Assembly (NCBI GenBank): GCA_930367205.1
Contig: OV884012.1
Coordinates: forward strand, 154,948,001-155,012,000
Length of the DNA: 64,000 nucleotides
DNA from: Acanthosoma haemorrhoidale
Taxonomy: Eukaryota; Arthropoda; Insecta; Hemiptera; Acanthosomatidae
Direction: 5' to 3'
The position numbers were made by a program, and so were the translations under genes. Positions 12,301 to 23,600 of this stretch are shown piece by piece. Below the pieces are notes generated by a model, which saw only the letters and a program-made list of their open reading frames with translations, ran no database searches and had not been told where the DNA came from. How positions within the stretch are numbered: position 1 is the stretch's first letter; each line of letters starts with the position of its first letter.

Positions 12301-14768
12301 TGAAATATAAATATGTTATTCAAATCATATATCAAGAAGCCGAAAATAAAAACAATTGAGAGTGGAGGAAAAAACAAAAGGTAGTATAGTTGTGGTTGTT
12401 ATGATGAGAACACAGCATTATTCACTCTAGTTTTGGGATCAGCCCGGTATATAAGTATATGACTAGTGATCACAGCAAACATTTTTTATAAGTTATTTGT
12501 TGTTGGCCTTGAAGCGGAAGGGAAGAGAAAAAGCACCAAGAAGAAAAGGAAAAGAAAAAATAGACACGTAATTACTATAAGTTTTTTTTTTTTGTAATTA
12601 AATATAACCTTTTGCCAGAATTATTTTTGTTAGTAGAACCTAAAAAACATCAGATAATAAGTAAATAAAATAAATTTAAAGTTAAAGAATAAAAATAAAA
12701 TTACGATATCTTTCAAAGAACGTAATAATATAATGCCATAAAAAGCAAACTAACTTGTAGTGTCCTTTGTAAATGTTGTCTGAGGTTGCAGGAGGCAAGC
12801 TAAACAGATTTATTGACAAGACTTGTTCAATATGATTTAGCGCAGATGAAACAGCGTCTGTGAGTGATTAAGAGGTTACAGGGTCGGTTGTATTCCGGAA
12901 GGAGCTGTTATAATATTTTTTCTTTGGATAATAATTATTAGACCAGTGGGATGACAGACCCCAATTAGTAGTCATTGATTCCTTCATTAAAACAATTTAT
13001 GTAAATATTGAAGCATATTATTTTTATTGAATTAAAAAACAAAAAAACCTTTACCCAATTGATGGAAATATTGCATCATTGTTCTTTTATTCATAAATAT
13101 TCATAATAAAGAACTTATTTATTAGTAATAAATCACATAACCATGCTGGTGTATAAACACATGCTGACGCTCAATATATCAACAAGTTCTATTCAATATA
13201 TCCTTAGGTGTCAGTTTTACCACTACATTTTACTTGTCACACTCAGTGTACAACAATCGTGTTAAAAATATAGCAGATATACTCTACTATCAAGTCATGT
13301 CAAATTATTTTATTATCAAACATATTATAATAATATTTTATTATTTATTTAAATAGATTGAATAGAATGAATAGATTTTTACAATTAAAATTAACCACAA
13401 ACATTCTATTTCAATTTATTTCTCACTAATCCAAACTCATTGCCATCACTATGAGTAAGATACTTTAGTTGAAGAGAAAGGGTCTGCTTTTCGAAAGTAA
13501 CGGAATTTTAAAAAGTGGATAGCTGGAAAAAATAAACAAATAAAGAAAATTATTCAGCAAGTCATCTGAAAAGAGGACCTCAATACCTGGTTCCCTCAAA
13601 TTTCACTTTGCGTAACATATGTCATACATATCCTGTAACAATAGAAACAAAATATGTACATAAGAAAAAATAAAACAATTTGGATTACTGGAGTGTTTGG
13701 ATTACCGAGATCGCACAGTACTTTGAAATGTCTTTTTATAAAATTAGTTGATTTACTTACATTATAATTATAATAATTAATGTGAATCTATTAAAATTAG
13801 TTTCATTGAGATAATTTACAATTTTCTAGTTGTGTTCTTATAAATGAGCTATTTGAAGTCGTAGATCCCTGCATTACATTAAGTAAGTACACAAATATAA
13901 CTTAACATTAAAGACAAACCCACTCACGGGTAGTTGAACCCAGAAACGTCTACTTAAGTAGTCTATAGCATTTCCACTAAGCCAATTGAGCCAGCTTAAG
14001 ACTCGCTGGCCCACACAGGCCTATAATAGTGAGAACTTCCAGGAGTGCATCACTAAATTTGGCTATATACCTCTACCACATTACCACCCTTTTTATACTT
14101 TTGCATCTAAAAAATTTATCCTCTCAGCAAATCCCCACACCTTCCATACAAGAGAGAACAAATTGTTAGAGACAATAGAGGGACCATGAACATGAATAGT
14201 AATCATAACCCAAGATGACCAGACAAGAATTGATTTGGGAAATTCCCGTCACAATGCCTATACCTTATATTTTGTCTCCCTAGACCAGACGCCTTCCTTT
14301 GGTTTTTACCTGTTTTTTTATTTCTCAGGGTGTTCTGAATAGGTCCTGCAGATTATGAGGAATAATATTCTCTGTTTAAAAACAACTAAAAAATTCTTTC
14401 AACTATGGATTCAAATCAATATAAAATTTACTATTTTTGTAATTATAAATTATTATATAACATATCATTACAATATACCCTGTCTTATGCTATGTTGTAT
14501 CTTATTGATTAATATGACAGATAATTAAGATTACCAGTTTATAGAATTTTATATCTCAATTCAGTAAAATGAACTTTAATTGTTTGTTTTTTGTTTTTTT
14601 TTGCAGGCAGTTATTTCACCAAATAATCAAGCATTAGAAAAGTGCTACATGCCACGTGAGTCTACCGTAAAGTTTTTGTACTTAGTCGGAACTTTCTGTA
14701 TTATTGCCTATGCTGTTGTGACACAGCGCCGGCTATATCGTAGGATCAGGATCTTCAAAGTTCACTAA
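319..14768 (+). CDS. MPPE1: MPPE1/PGAP5-type metallophosphoesterase, nine exons
   Basis: Exons: 319-417, 1500-1636, 2825-2895, 3069-3210, 3293-3459, 3659-3741, 5397-5519, 10324-10467, 14607-14768. All introns are GT-AG and the sum is 1128 nt, giving 375 residues. The start ATG at 319 is preceded by an in-frame TAG. Residues 8-30 form a signal-anchor helix, followed by CSWP as in vertebrate MPPE1. Metal-site motifs are all present: DTH (62-64), GDLFDEG (from 103), GNHD (141-144), HFP (from 234) and GHTH (287-290). A second membrane helix lies near 343-361, and the short basic tail ends in KVH. Known family role: a Mn-dependent phosphoesterase of the ER-to-Golgi pathway that removes an ethanolamine-phosphate side group from the GPI anchor. 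The length is close to the vertebrate protein (about 396). Introns 7 and 8 are enlarged by LTR insertions. Exon 6 could start at 3659 or 3661; both keep frame. Confidence 0.93.
418..5396 (+). other. MPPE1 introns 1-6
   Basis: These are the spacers between the first seven exons: 418-1499, 1637-2824, 2896-3068, 3211-3292, 3460-3658 and 3742-5396. They are AT-rich with no supported gene. The only structure I recognise is the GAACTCTGTAGAACC-type repeat in intron 6, listed separately. Confidence 0.7.
4441..4690 (+). repeat. degenerate short repeat containing heat-shock-element-like motifs
   Basis: Five diverged copies of a roughly 27-base motif (GAACTCTGTAGAACCTTCTA and following) start near 4448, 4504, 4532, 4574 and 4654, in intron 6. 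The first copy contains GAACCTTCTAGAAG at 4458-4471, a perfect alternating GAA/TTC/GAA trimer. The fourth keeps TTCTAGAAG (4589-4597). The function is unknown. Confidence 0.55.
5608..6323 (-). repeat. family A LTR, left copy (3' LTR on minus strand)
   Basis: This is a 716-bp LTR, near-identical to the other family A copies in the window. It contains a TATA-like ATATAAAG on the minus strand near 6040. The right-hand LTR of the same element lacks about 335 bp that this copy has, from roughly 5830 to 6165. Confidence 0.88.
6324..6939 (-). repeat. 3' noncoding tract of family A element with degenerate tandem repeats
   Basis: The tract begins TTCGGGTCCGCTCCGATTT next to the LTR, identical to the matching position at 55218. 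A diverged unit then repeats, with recurring blocks such as tttttacatgtgcctgattg, a cattatttt block and an aaacattctaacatttta block, spaced about 150 bp apart. Confidence 0.6.
6940..7817 (-). pseudogene. gag remnant of the family A LTR element
   Basis: Three minus-strand pieces (7777-7553, 7526-7158, 7128-6940) encode a Lys/Glu-rich coiled-coil-like protein. A capsid-like stretch follows with LEIQQFK and WTEFKNNFRDTF. The same stretch occurs in the element at 55-61 kb (for example NNFRDVF). Frame changes between the pieces make it non-functional. It is identified only by similarity to the other copies in this window and by its position inside LTRs. Confidence 0.7.
7977..8351 (-). repeat. family A LTR, right copy (5' LTR on minus strand), internally deleted
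   Basis: This 375-bp LTR shares both ends with the left LTR but misses its central third, including the TATA-like stretch. If the deletion is native, this copy probably lacks a working promoter. Confidence 0.85.
9256..10022 (-). repeat. solo family A LTR in MPPE1 intron 7
   Basis: A 767-bp full-length LTR with no interior, flanked by ATAT on both sides (9252-9255 and 10023-10026). It is clearly related to the LTR at 5608-6323, with scattered differences. It lies 301 bp upstream of MPPE1 exon 8, antisense to the gene. Confidence 0.88.
10468..12258 (+). other. first part of MPPE1 intron 8
   Basis: AT-rich intronic DNA without a recognisable gene. A less AT-rich stretch at about 11390-11960 could be an old repeat, but I see no coding signal or terminal repeat in it. 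Confidence 0.5.
12259..12727 (+). repeat. solo family B LTR in MPPE1 intron 8
   Basis: A 469-bp solo LTR running from TGTTGTGATAT to AACGTAATA, flanked by ATAT (12255-12258 and 12728-12731). Its reverse complement matches the LTR at 53928-55217 on both sides of that copy's nested insertion, so it shows the uninterrupted state of that site. Confidence 0.88.
12728..13910 (+). other. MPPE1 intron 8, no feature seen
   Basis: AT-rich intronic DNA. I found no ORF, terminal repeat or RNA gene that I could support. Confidence 0.5.
13921..13998 (-). other. tRNA-like head with Pol III A and B boxes (SINE or tRNA-pseudogene candidate)
   Basis: On the minus strand, TGGCTTAGTGG (13974-13984) fits the A-box consensus TRGYNNANNNG. 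GGTTCAACTAC (13930-13940) resembles the B-box GGTTCRANNCC, with imperfect 3' bases. The spacing of about 32 nt is normal for a tRNA-type promoter. I could not fold a convincing tRNA or see the tail of a SINE. Confidence 0.45.
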
Positions 14769-16190
14769 ACTCAACCACTTTATTGGGTTTATTTTTTTTA
14801 TTTGTATATCTGTTTTACATTGTTATTGCACTATTTTGTAATGGTTCAATTTTAATACCTTCTATCATATAAATTGAATTATTTTTCTTCTATTCTTCAA
14901 ATTGTTATTCTTGTATAGAAAAGCTAGAGATATGTAGTTGTATTTGAAAGGTTTGACTGTTGTGACTCCATCACTTAATAACAAAATAGTACAGGAAACT
15001 TATTGAAAACGATATAATTTAATTCAGAAATTCTCTATACTCTATACTGATTTAATTTGATATTTGAAAGCACTCTCCATGAATGACAAATTTAATTTAA
15101 TTTCAAGGATCAATTTTATGGAATATCGGGAATTTTAACTGCAAATAAATAATTTTGATGAAAAATCTTTAAAAGAAATAGCCACTAATAATTTTATCCA
15201 GTTATTTTTTATAGATAAGTAAATGAAGTTTACCATGAGTTTGCCTATAACTGTAGTTACTAAAGTGATTTGAGGAGTGGCAGTTTGAAATTTAACCAAA
15301 TCATAGTACCTTTTGGAGTAATTTCTAAGGACCATATTTATATTTCCATTTATCTACGGTGATAATAGTTGTTACCTTCTTCCTAATATTTTCTCTTTTT
15401 TTATTATAACTAAGTGAAAGAATTTTACCAAAATATAGATTGTAAAATCAAAATCCTTTTGTATAAAACATTAATCTAAACCATTCTTGCGATATCAGGT
15501 TCTAAGCATTTAACATAATATATCTATAACTATTCCCCTATTTTTTCTAAATATCAGTATAAATAAGTATATTTGGTTTAATACATACCTACTATTAATG
15601 AAGGGTGTGTGTTAAAATTTATATCCACAGTTAGCAAGTTGTTGACTTTAGAATTTGGCAAAAAATGGTTTTACTTCCCTAGAAATATCTGAGATTGGGT
15701 TAGGTACTATTATAAAAATATGGTGCTATGTTTTAGTATTATTGAAAATAAAAAAGAAATTTTTATTCTGAGACTTGTCTACTAAGATTAACAAAAATAC
15801 ACAGCAAAATTTCTAGCTGTCATAAATTTACAATGGAAATTAACTTGTCTCTTTTGATTATTCTATAATAGTATTATGCTATGTACGTATATGGTGGGTT
15901 AATATGAAACCAACAGCATAATTATAAACAAACGGAATACATAGAAAAATAAAAGTGGATAACTTTCTATAATAATTGTGCCGAAGTAGCATAAGTTGAA
16001 AAGTAGGAATAATTACTGGAGAAAAATTGGAAATGCACACTTCCATGGATACATTGAATTAGAGCAAAGATAAAGTGTGGCAGTCTCTAGATTAAACAGT
16101 TCATAAGGTCATAAGAGGCTTTGAGCTCATTCATACTTTGTTCACAATCCAAATCACTCAGTTTTTGTACAGTTCCTAGTCACATCAACA
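14769..16190. other. MPPE1 3' UTR and intergenic DNA
   Basis: AT-rich sequence after the MPPE1 stop codon. No canonical AATAAA was seen in the first 300 bases, only ATAAAT-like variants near 14868. No further gene or repeat was recognised. Confidence 0.5.
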
Positions 16191-16191
16191 T

Positions 16192-16860
16192 TCATGCAAT
16201 ATGTTCATATACATTCTGGTGTCGCTTATCATTGATTATGTCCTCCACATATTCTATGTCGGAGGGACGGCCTCCCACTGAGCTATCGTCTCCTGAGCCG
16301 TCTGCATTAGTCCCCTCGAACAGTTCCCGCTCACCTTCTCCAGATAACCATTCCTGGACAAATTGCGGGATGTCTAGCAATGTGCTCCTCCATTCCGCAT
16401 TCAAAACATTTCGTGCGTGGGCACTGCGCTACTAGATGTCCGGTTCTTCCACACCCATGATATTGTCTATCCTCTCTCCTCCCACTAGTTCTAGCTCTTC
16501 CTTGGTTTGTCCTCTTCCCTTCAGCCACCGCTCTTTTCTTCTCCTCATAATGCGGTTCTCTTCTATAAGTCTACTGCTGCATTCTAGGCCTACAATCTGT
16601 CATCCTCATCCAACCTGGTTCCTCTGCTTCTAACTGCACTTCTTCCTCATGGGCGCTATTGTCCATTGTCTCTTCAGCGCATTCGACTAAGGACCGGTCC
16701 CCCGGTAGATTTTCCTTCCTCCCCCTCTCTCTGGCCAGCTGTACCTTAAGGATGGTTGCTAAGAATGCCATCCTGGCTTCTACCTCCGCTGTATTCACTA
16801 TCTCTCTCATTTTCTGCACTAACAGTTCCCCGGCGTACTGCCCTTTTGTCTGTTTTGGTC
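16192..16860 (-). pseudogene. LINE ORF1 (gag-like) fragment with CCHC knuckle
   Basis: The minus-strand reading holds a charged region around residues MREIVNTAEVEARM. It is followed by zinc-knuckle-like segments (CGRTGHLVAQC, then CFECGMEEHIARH) and an acidic tail. This order fits ORF1 of an R1/LOA/Jockey-type LINE. The first knuckle has lost its first Cys, and stops and frame changes separate the pieces. The clade is not resolved. Confidence 0.6.
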
Positions 16861-17428
16861 GCTTGTCATTTTCTTCACCACAGCTCCGCCTGTGGTCTGA
16901 TGGCCCTGAAGCCAACTGGGTTTCCCCCTCACATATCGCCTTCAGTATGGTGTCCTCAATCTTAAATTCTGTCGCCCTGATTCCCACCGGTGTTCGACCC
17001 GTCAAGTGCATTGTTTTGCATTTACCAGGGTTGATCTCTAGCCCTGTTCTTCTTAGGGCGATGACTGCTCTGTCAATCCTCTCTTGCAGCAACCCCGAAT
17101 ACACCTTGTATATAGTTCTGGACATTGCTATGGGGTGCCAATCCCTCACTGAGCTGGGGGAGTCCTTCTTTGGTAGAAATATAGTCTTGGATTGCTTCCA
17201 GCAAACAGTAATCCTTCTATGACGCAGGCAGGTGTTGAAAATCTGGTACAAAGTCCTGCCTCTTGGATCGATCCGTCTCCACGTCCTGTAGTCAATCCGG
17301 TCATTCCCAGGGGACGAGTTCTCGAACCGTCTCAGGCGATCCTTGACTTCTTCCGGTGTGAACGGGGCCATTTTGACCTCTCCCGCGGCCGATGCAATTC
17401 CATCTAGGACAGTCGGATCCCATTCCAC
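16861..17428 (-). pseudogene. R2-like LINE reverse transcriptase fragment, catalytic palm deleted
   Basis: The fragment starts MEWDPTVLDGIAS and contains the RT fingers signature (SPGNDRIDYRTW, WKQSKTIFLPKKD). It then jumps from SGLL to ERIDRAVIALRRTG. Relative to the copy at 25639-26496, the whole segment with motif A (MDVSNAF), motif B (KQGCPLSG) and YADD is missing. It continues without a stop into an ORF1-like sequence beginning NDKRPKQTKGQ. The same join is found at about 25.69 kb. Confidence 0.8.
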
Positions 17429-17429
17429 C

Positions 17430-17755
17430 TCACTTACACCTGTTTACAGTGGCTGGCTGCACCACTTCACGTAGTACCCATGGTCCTACGACCTGTGGGA
17501 GTTACCACCCGTTGCCAACGGCTCCCTGCACCTGGGTATAAACATCGGGATAGCAAAGCGAAACCCCGGTAAAACGAAGACGGGCCGCCTACTATCCCTG
17601 GTGGTTCCCCAACCACTACTTCTAGAGGGGGGGCTTACCTCTAAAAGTCGTGGTAGGGCTGGTTCCACCTACCAGTGGCTAATTGCAACCTTTCGGTTGT
17701 GCGATGGGGTCACCACGTCCCTACGCCAAAGGAAGAAGGAAAAAAAAAAAAGAAG
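17430..17755 (+). repeat. GC-richer repeat with A-rich end, possible LINE untranslated region
   Basis: A 320-bp stretch, richer in GC than the host DNA, ends in an A-run (17731-17745) on the + strand. It separates the R2-like fragment from the R1-like fragment. It may be a LINE 3' end in + orientation or a 5' leader in - orientation. I cannot tell which. Confidence 0.35.
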
Positions 17756-17756
17756 C

Positions 17757-18962
17757 CACTCCTTCCTACTTCTCCACCTCCTAAATCATGTGTTAGGGCA
17801 CGTATTCTATCATCGACTTCTGTTTCCTACTCCATCTCGAGATCTTCTATCTCTTTTCTATCCAAGACTCTTGTCGCAAAAGCTCGGAGCTTCTCCATAT
17901 TTTCTTCTTGCAGACATCCCGCCATGGTCACCAGGTCTTCTTCCGAGACTTCATTTAGGGTTTCTCTTCTGATATCGTCATACAGTCCACATTCTGTCCA
18001 TATATGCTTCACATCTTCTCATATTCCACACCTACAGTGACCGTCTTCTACTAATCCAAAATTCGCCAATCTTCCTTTAAAATTTCCATGACCGGTCAAC
18101 ATCTGTGTCAGGTGGTAGTCCGGCTTGAGCCATGACATTGATATTCTTTTTTCAACGAACGGCAGCCACCCGAACGTCCATCTTCCTTTAGTCGTATCTT
18201 CCCATTCTCGTTGCCATTCAGCTAGTACGATTGCTCTAAGTGTCTTCTTACAGTTGACTCCATTTATTTCTCTACCCCGCCAGGTGACATGTCCTTCCTT
18301 CCTCAGCTTATAGTTGGCCCATCTCGCTTCGATCTCTAGGTCTAACGGAGGTAGTCCTGATATCACCAAAGCCGCAGCCGTGGAGATCGTACTATACCCT
18401 CTGATATACCTTAGTGCGATTGTGCGTTGCCCCGCACGGAGACGTCTTCAGACCGTCTTTCCCATCTTTTCTGACCATGCGCCAGAGGCGTAGCATGTTA
18501 TAGGTAGGAATACTCCTTTATATACAAATTCGAGCATTTTTCTCACCTCAATATTCCAGGATATTTTCACATACGCCATGACTTCTTTCACACATCGAGT
18601 TGCTTTCTGCAACACATGGGTTGCGTGTTTTGCTATCCTTAGCCCTCTTTCCCAGAGGACACCAAGGTAACATATAGTTTGAACCACCTTTATGGAGCGC
18701 CCTTCTAATCGGACCAATGGTCCTCGCTCCAGGTCCATAAAACCTTTCAACAGCATTATTACCGTCTTCTCCTGCGACAGTTTCATTTTACTTCGGATAC
18801 ACCATGCCTGTATCTTCCTGATGGCATCCGCCACTTTCTCCTCAATCGCCCTCTTGGAGGGCCCTGAGCAAATTACCACACCATCATCGGCATATGCCAC
18901 CATTACCGCATCTTGGTTAATTTCTCTCACCAGTGGGTCGAAAATTACCTTCCAAATCTGAG
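17757..18962 (-). pseudogene. R1-like LINE ORF2 C-terminal half (RT thumb and tail)
   Basis: Reading on the minus strand gives GPQIWKVIFDPL, then the RT catalytic motif AYADDGVVIC, SKMKLSQEKT and ICYLGV. The C-terminal domain follows with MLTGHGNF, CRCG and the HIWTEC zinc-finger-like end typical of R1/LOA-type elements. In-frame stops (for example after SEKMGKTV and after HCRCGI) show it is dead. Everything upstream of RT motif B is absent. Confidence 0.82.
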
Positions 18963-19430
18963 GACCAATGATGACAAATGCTCTATAAAGTTGGTTTATG
19001 TCTGGAATATCTATAGTTGTTTTGTATTTGTGTGCTACATAGCACATTAATTGAGTACCGAATCCTACTCCTCTGCTTGATACGCTCAAGGGTAGTGCCT
19101 TGGTTACTACATTTTCGCCTACTCTCTGAGTTAAATCTGAATCTAAAAGGCCTTGAAATAATTCTTCTTTATCTTTGCGTCACGTTCATTTTGGAAAGCT
19201 GTTGATAATTGTTCGCGGCGTTGCTCTCCACGCTGCTTCGTATGTTGTTGATGTGATGGTGAACCTCTTCCTCTTCTTGGTCCACTTCGCGGCTGTTGTT
19301 GTTGTTGTTGTTGTTGAAATCGCTGTCCTTGCGATTCATTCTCTTCGGGATTTCTATTAAATCCTCCACGTTGATAATTCTGGGATGGACGACTGAACTG
19401 GCGTCTGCCGGTATAGTTATTAAAATTCAT
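18963..19430 (-). pseudogene. orphan ORF pair: Q/RG-rich basic protein plus hydrophobic segment
   Basis: A minus-strand ORF starting at an ATG at 19430 (MNFNNYTGRRQF) encodes an Arg/Gly/Gln-rich basic tract with about eight consecutive Gln from a GTT repeat. A second frame continues from about 19150 with a moderately hydrophobic stretch (VSSRGVGFGTQLMCYVAHKY). One frame slip near 19175 would link them. It sits between a BEL gag fragment and an R1-like RT fragment and matches neither. I cannot name it. A retroelement nucleocapsid, an endogenous viral sequence or a host retrocopy are all possible. Confidence 0.45.
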
Positions 19431-20210
19431 AATGTAACAAATTTTAGATTTTTGAAGGCTGACGCACATTCTAAGATCACTTCGACAAATTGTTCAAACC
19501 CGCTGAGATTTGGTTTATTTAAAGGCTTGAAATTGAAAATTTTAACAAGATAATTAGACGCTTGCAACCTTTTATTATCGTAACGCTTGCATAGCGTTTC
19601 CCAAGCTTGAGTATAGTTGGCTTCAGTAATTGGTATCGATGAAACCATTTGTGCAGCCGAACCCTTTAATGCTGATTTTAGATAATGATATTTTTGTACA
19701 TTCGTCAAATCGGAATTTGTATGAATCAAAGAGGAAAACGTATCCTTGAATGAAAACCAGTTGGACACTGCGCCATTGAAGTTTGGAATGTTAATGGTAG
19801 GTAGTTTTATGCGGGAGGTACCTTCAACAAGGCTGTGGTTTAGGCTAGTGTCAATGCTAGTAGCAGAAGTATTAGCTTTACAGCATTTTTGCCCTACAGC
19901 TAAAGACTTGTAATAACGATCCCGGGTTTTAATTTTTAACTCTTCTAATTTTGCGATATCCTCATTGTTGTTTAACGTACGCGCTAAGTTGCAGGCTCTT
20001 GTTGCTGTCGTTTGAAATTTTCCATAACAATCATCCAATCGTGAAAGTCGGGCTTCGAAAATAGTTAATTGAGAATAGTCAGATACTATGGTTTTCCCAA
20101 GGTCAAAGGTTTCATTGATATCATCCGCTAGATCATTAGCCTCAGCTTATAGTTCTTCTAGCTGTTGCTCTAATTTGGGAGTTTGATCCTTTGGAGCCAT
20201 AGTAAGCAAA
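19428..20210 (-). pseudogene. BEL/Pao gag fragment
   Basis: The minus-strand reading from ATG near 20200 matches the N-terminal gag of the intact BEL element at 47.4 kb in order and motif: LADDINET, ARLSRLD, LPTINIPNF, FKDTFSSLIH, KYHYLKSALKG, LCKRYDNKRLQ. It has an early in-frame TAA (near 20147) and stops after KNLKFVTL where other DNA begins. Protease and pol are absent. Confidence 0.85.
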
Positions 20211-20212
20211 TA

Positions 20213-20227
20213 TATATATATATATAT
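20213..20227. repeat. (TA)n tract at Gypsy insertion point
   Basis: A short TA microsatellite precedes the left Gypsy LTR, and TATATATAA follows the right LTR (25258). This agrees with insertion into an AT dinucleotide tract, but the tract hides the exact target duplication. Confidence 0.6.
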
Positions 20228-20590
20228 AAGATATATTATTGAGGATTTTCAAAATAAACCACAAATTGTTTCTCTGAAAATACAAAGCTTTGTTTTATTT
20301 AACACGCCTTAACAATATTACAACAATTATCGTTTAACTATGACAATTACACTTTTATCTCACCTGAAAATACAAAGAAACGACATTTAAAGTTCACTAA
20401 TATCGCCTCCTCAATTATATCCCTTCATTTATCTCTCATAATTATCTTAACAACAAATCATCTGACTATCATCCGCCCTTGAATCCCCCGTATCACTCCG
20501 ACCGCTGTGCCCTCTACCAACTTTCACTGACAACTTATGAACGCGCGAAGCGCGGCAATTTTGAATTAATGAAATGTCATTTCATTACAT
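20228..20590 (-). repeat. Gypsy 3' LTR (left)
   Basis: A 363-bp LTR beginning AAGATATATTATTGAGG and ending TTTCATTACAT on the + strand. It lacks the ctacaagtttttat-like block that the partner carries near 25091. Confidence 0.9.
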
Positions 20591-20639
20591 CTCCCTCCCT
20601 AAGAGCGAAAATCCTAAATAATATATTCATACACTGCAC

Positions 20640-23600
20640 CTACAAGTTATCTTCGTATTCGTTTTCCTCTACTTCATCTTCTCTTGTTACGGGTTGTAGT
20701 TTTGTTATGTGGAATAAAGTTGATTCTGTTTTTCTGTTGCCAGTGTCAATCTTATAAATGGAGTTTGATAATTTCTCTATTATCTTGAAAGGGCCTATTT
20801 TTAATTCGTCTAATTTCTTCCTATTCAGTCTATTTCCGTGTTCTACATATACCCTGTCTCCTATCTCGAACTCTTGCATTTTCCTATTTCTATCAAATAT
20901 CTTTTTGTTGTACTTGTGGGATTTTATTGTATTCTCTAATGCTAATCTTCTATCAGCAATCCACTTGTCTTCCTTTTCTATTGTTTTAATTTCATTTGGT
21001 AGAATACTGACGTTTGTACCATCCAGTAAATATTTTGGTGCAAAACCTGTAACCGAGTGTTCTGTTTCATTATATTTCTGTATACATTCTCTTGCTACTG
21101 TTGTCCATGTTCTCTTATTATTTTTCTCATTTATCTTACATCTTATTTTATTTACTATTGTTTGATTTAATCTTTCGTTTAAGCCGTTGGAGAATGGTGT
21201 ATTCACAGCTGTAAAAATTAGTTTAATGTTATTCTCTTGCAAATATTGTTTAAATTCTCTTGAATTGATGCCCGGATATTGATCTGTCAGAATTATTCCA
21301 ATCTCATCTGTCTCTAGTACTTTCTGTGTTAGTTTTATAAAATCACTTGCGTTTTGTGTTTTCGATGTCTCAATAAATGCATATCTTGTGTAGTGGTCTA
21401 CTAAAAGGTGTAGGTATTTTTTTGTTGACCTAGATCCTCCAAAGCCACCTATAGTATCCATTGACATTATCTCAAATGGTTTTGTTGCTGGTCCCAGTTG
21501 TGACATTAATCCAAATTTTCCTTGACATCGTGATTTATTTTTTATGCATATTTCACATGTTTTACAAATATTTATGATATTTTTAGTTAGGTTTTTAGCG
21601 GTATATATTGGACTTATTTTTTTCTGCAATTGTCTGATCCCAATATGGCATAAATCTTCATGTACCCTTTTTATAAATTTTTTACTAAATTCTTCTGAGA
21701 GGATAATCTTTTCATGTTTCTTCATTTTTTTATAATAGATCTTATTTTTATATAGTAGATTTTGTTTCTTTGCTTTTATCGTTTCATTTTTCTCTTGGTC
21801 TTCAACTATATCTTTTATTTGTATTAAATTAACTATTTTCAATAGTTCCTCTTTGTTATCTTCTGATTCTAATACAGGGTTTCGGCTCAAACAGTCCGCT
21901 TCTACATTTTTTTTACCAGGTATATATTTTACTGTAAAGTCATATTGAGATAGGTAATATGCGAGGTCACCTAATTCTTCATCTGTCCTGCATTTAATAT
22001 TCATGTTCTCTAGAGGTTTGTGGTCTGAGTAAATAGTGAATTGTTTTCCAATTAGCCAGTGTTGCCAATATTTAACCGCTTCTTTCATAGCGAAACATTC
22101 CAAATATATAGCCTTTTTCCGTTTTTGAGATTCATTTAGTTTTTTTGAAAAATATGCCACCGGTTTGTCTTTACCGTCTAGTTGTGTCTGTTTTAATATT
22201 GCCCCAATACCCTCTAAAGATGCATCTGTAAAGATTTTTATTGGTAAATCTTTGTCGAATATTTCCAACACAGGTTGAGAACATAAATATCTTTTTATTT
22301 GATTAAATGATTCTTCACACTTCTCTGACCACACAAATTTTTCATTTTTTCTTAATAAATTGTGTAATGGGTCTAAAATAATTGCGCTTCTTGGTATGTA
22401 CTCATGGTAGAAGTTGATTTTTCCCAAAAATTGTCTGATATTTTTTTGCGTCTTAGGAGTTGGAAACTGTCTTATTGAGATCAAATTGTCTTTAAGTGGT
22501 CTTATCGAATTGTTCTGAATTACATGGCCGAGGTACTTTACTGAGTTTGAAGCAAAGGTACATTTCTTAAACTTCAATCTAAGGCCTTCTTTTATTATTG
22601 CCTCTAATACATTTCTTATGTGTCTTATATGTTCTTCAAAGGTGGTCGAGTATATCAAAATATCATCTATGTAGTTTACGGTGTATCCTGTGAGATTGTG
22701 CTTTCTTAGAATATTGCTTAAAATTCTTTGGAAAATTGCTGGTGATGTTTTCAAGCCAAAAGGGAGGCAGGTCCACTGAAAGTGGCCCTCTTGCGTGACA
22801 AATCCTGTTTTACTTCTGTCTTCCACCCGTAGTGGTATTGCCCAAAATGCTGAGTTTATATCCAGTGTTGTAAAATACTTACAATTTCTAGTTTTAATAA
22901 TCAAATCATCTATTAGCGGGAAAGGTTGAGCTTGTGGAACAACAATTTTGTTTAATTCCCTGAAATCTACACATAAGCGTGATCTTCTATTTTCATCTTT
23001 TTTAAATGCCACTGTCACTGGAGCAGCGAAAGGACTGTAGGATTCTTCTATTAAATTATTCTTTAGTAACATGGATATTTGCTTTTCAATTTCTAATTTA
23101 TCTTCTATTGTACATCTATATGGTCTTTTACTACAGTATCTGTTTACTAGTAAATCTATGCGAGCTTCATAATCTCTAACTGATCCTATATCATACTTGT
23201 CCTTAGCAAAAATTGTTTTATATTCCTTTATAATTTTCTCTATTTCAATTTTCTTTTCATTATCTAAATGGTCTGTCAAACTTACAAATTCTTCTGTTTC
23301 TATGTGTTCATTGAAATTTATTGCAAATGTTTTTATATTCTTTCCTTCATGTCTGTTATCTTTAGACCTTTCGTCTATTTTATTTGTTATTTTCTTTTGC
23401 TCTATCTGCAAGTCTTCATTTTGGGTTAATTTGAATTTCTTTATCATATCCAATCCGATTATAAAATCATCAAAATCTTCATTTTCTACTATATATACAT
23501 CCACCTCTCCTTCTAAATCAAATATTTTTATTTTTATTGTTATCAAGCCATCTGTCTTCTTCACACCATTAACCGTTTTCATATATGCTATATTCACATT

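Noticed and set aside
16659..17222. 187-codon + strand frame
   Set aside because: A shadow of the R2-like RT and ORF1 reading on the other strand.
19296..19320. (GTT)n as an independent microsatellite of interest
   Set aside because: It is the poly-Gln coding tract of the orphan minus-strand frame.
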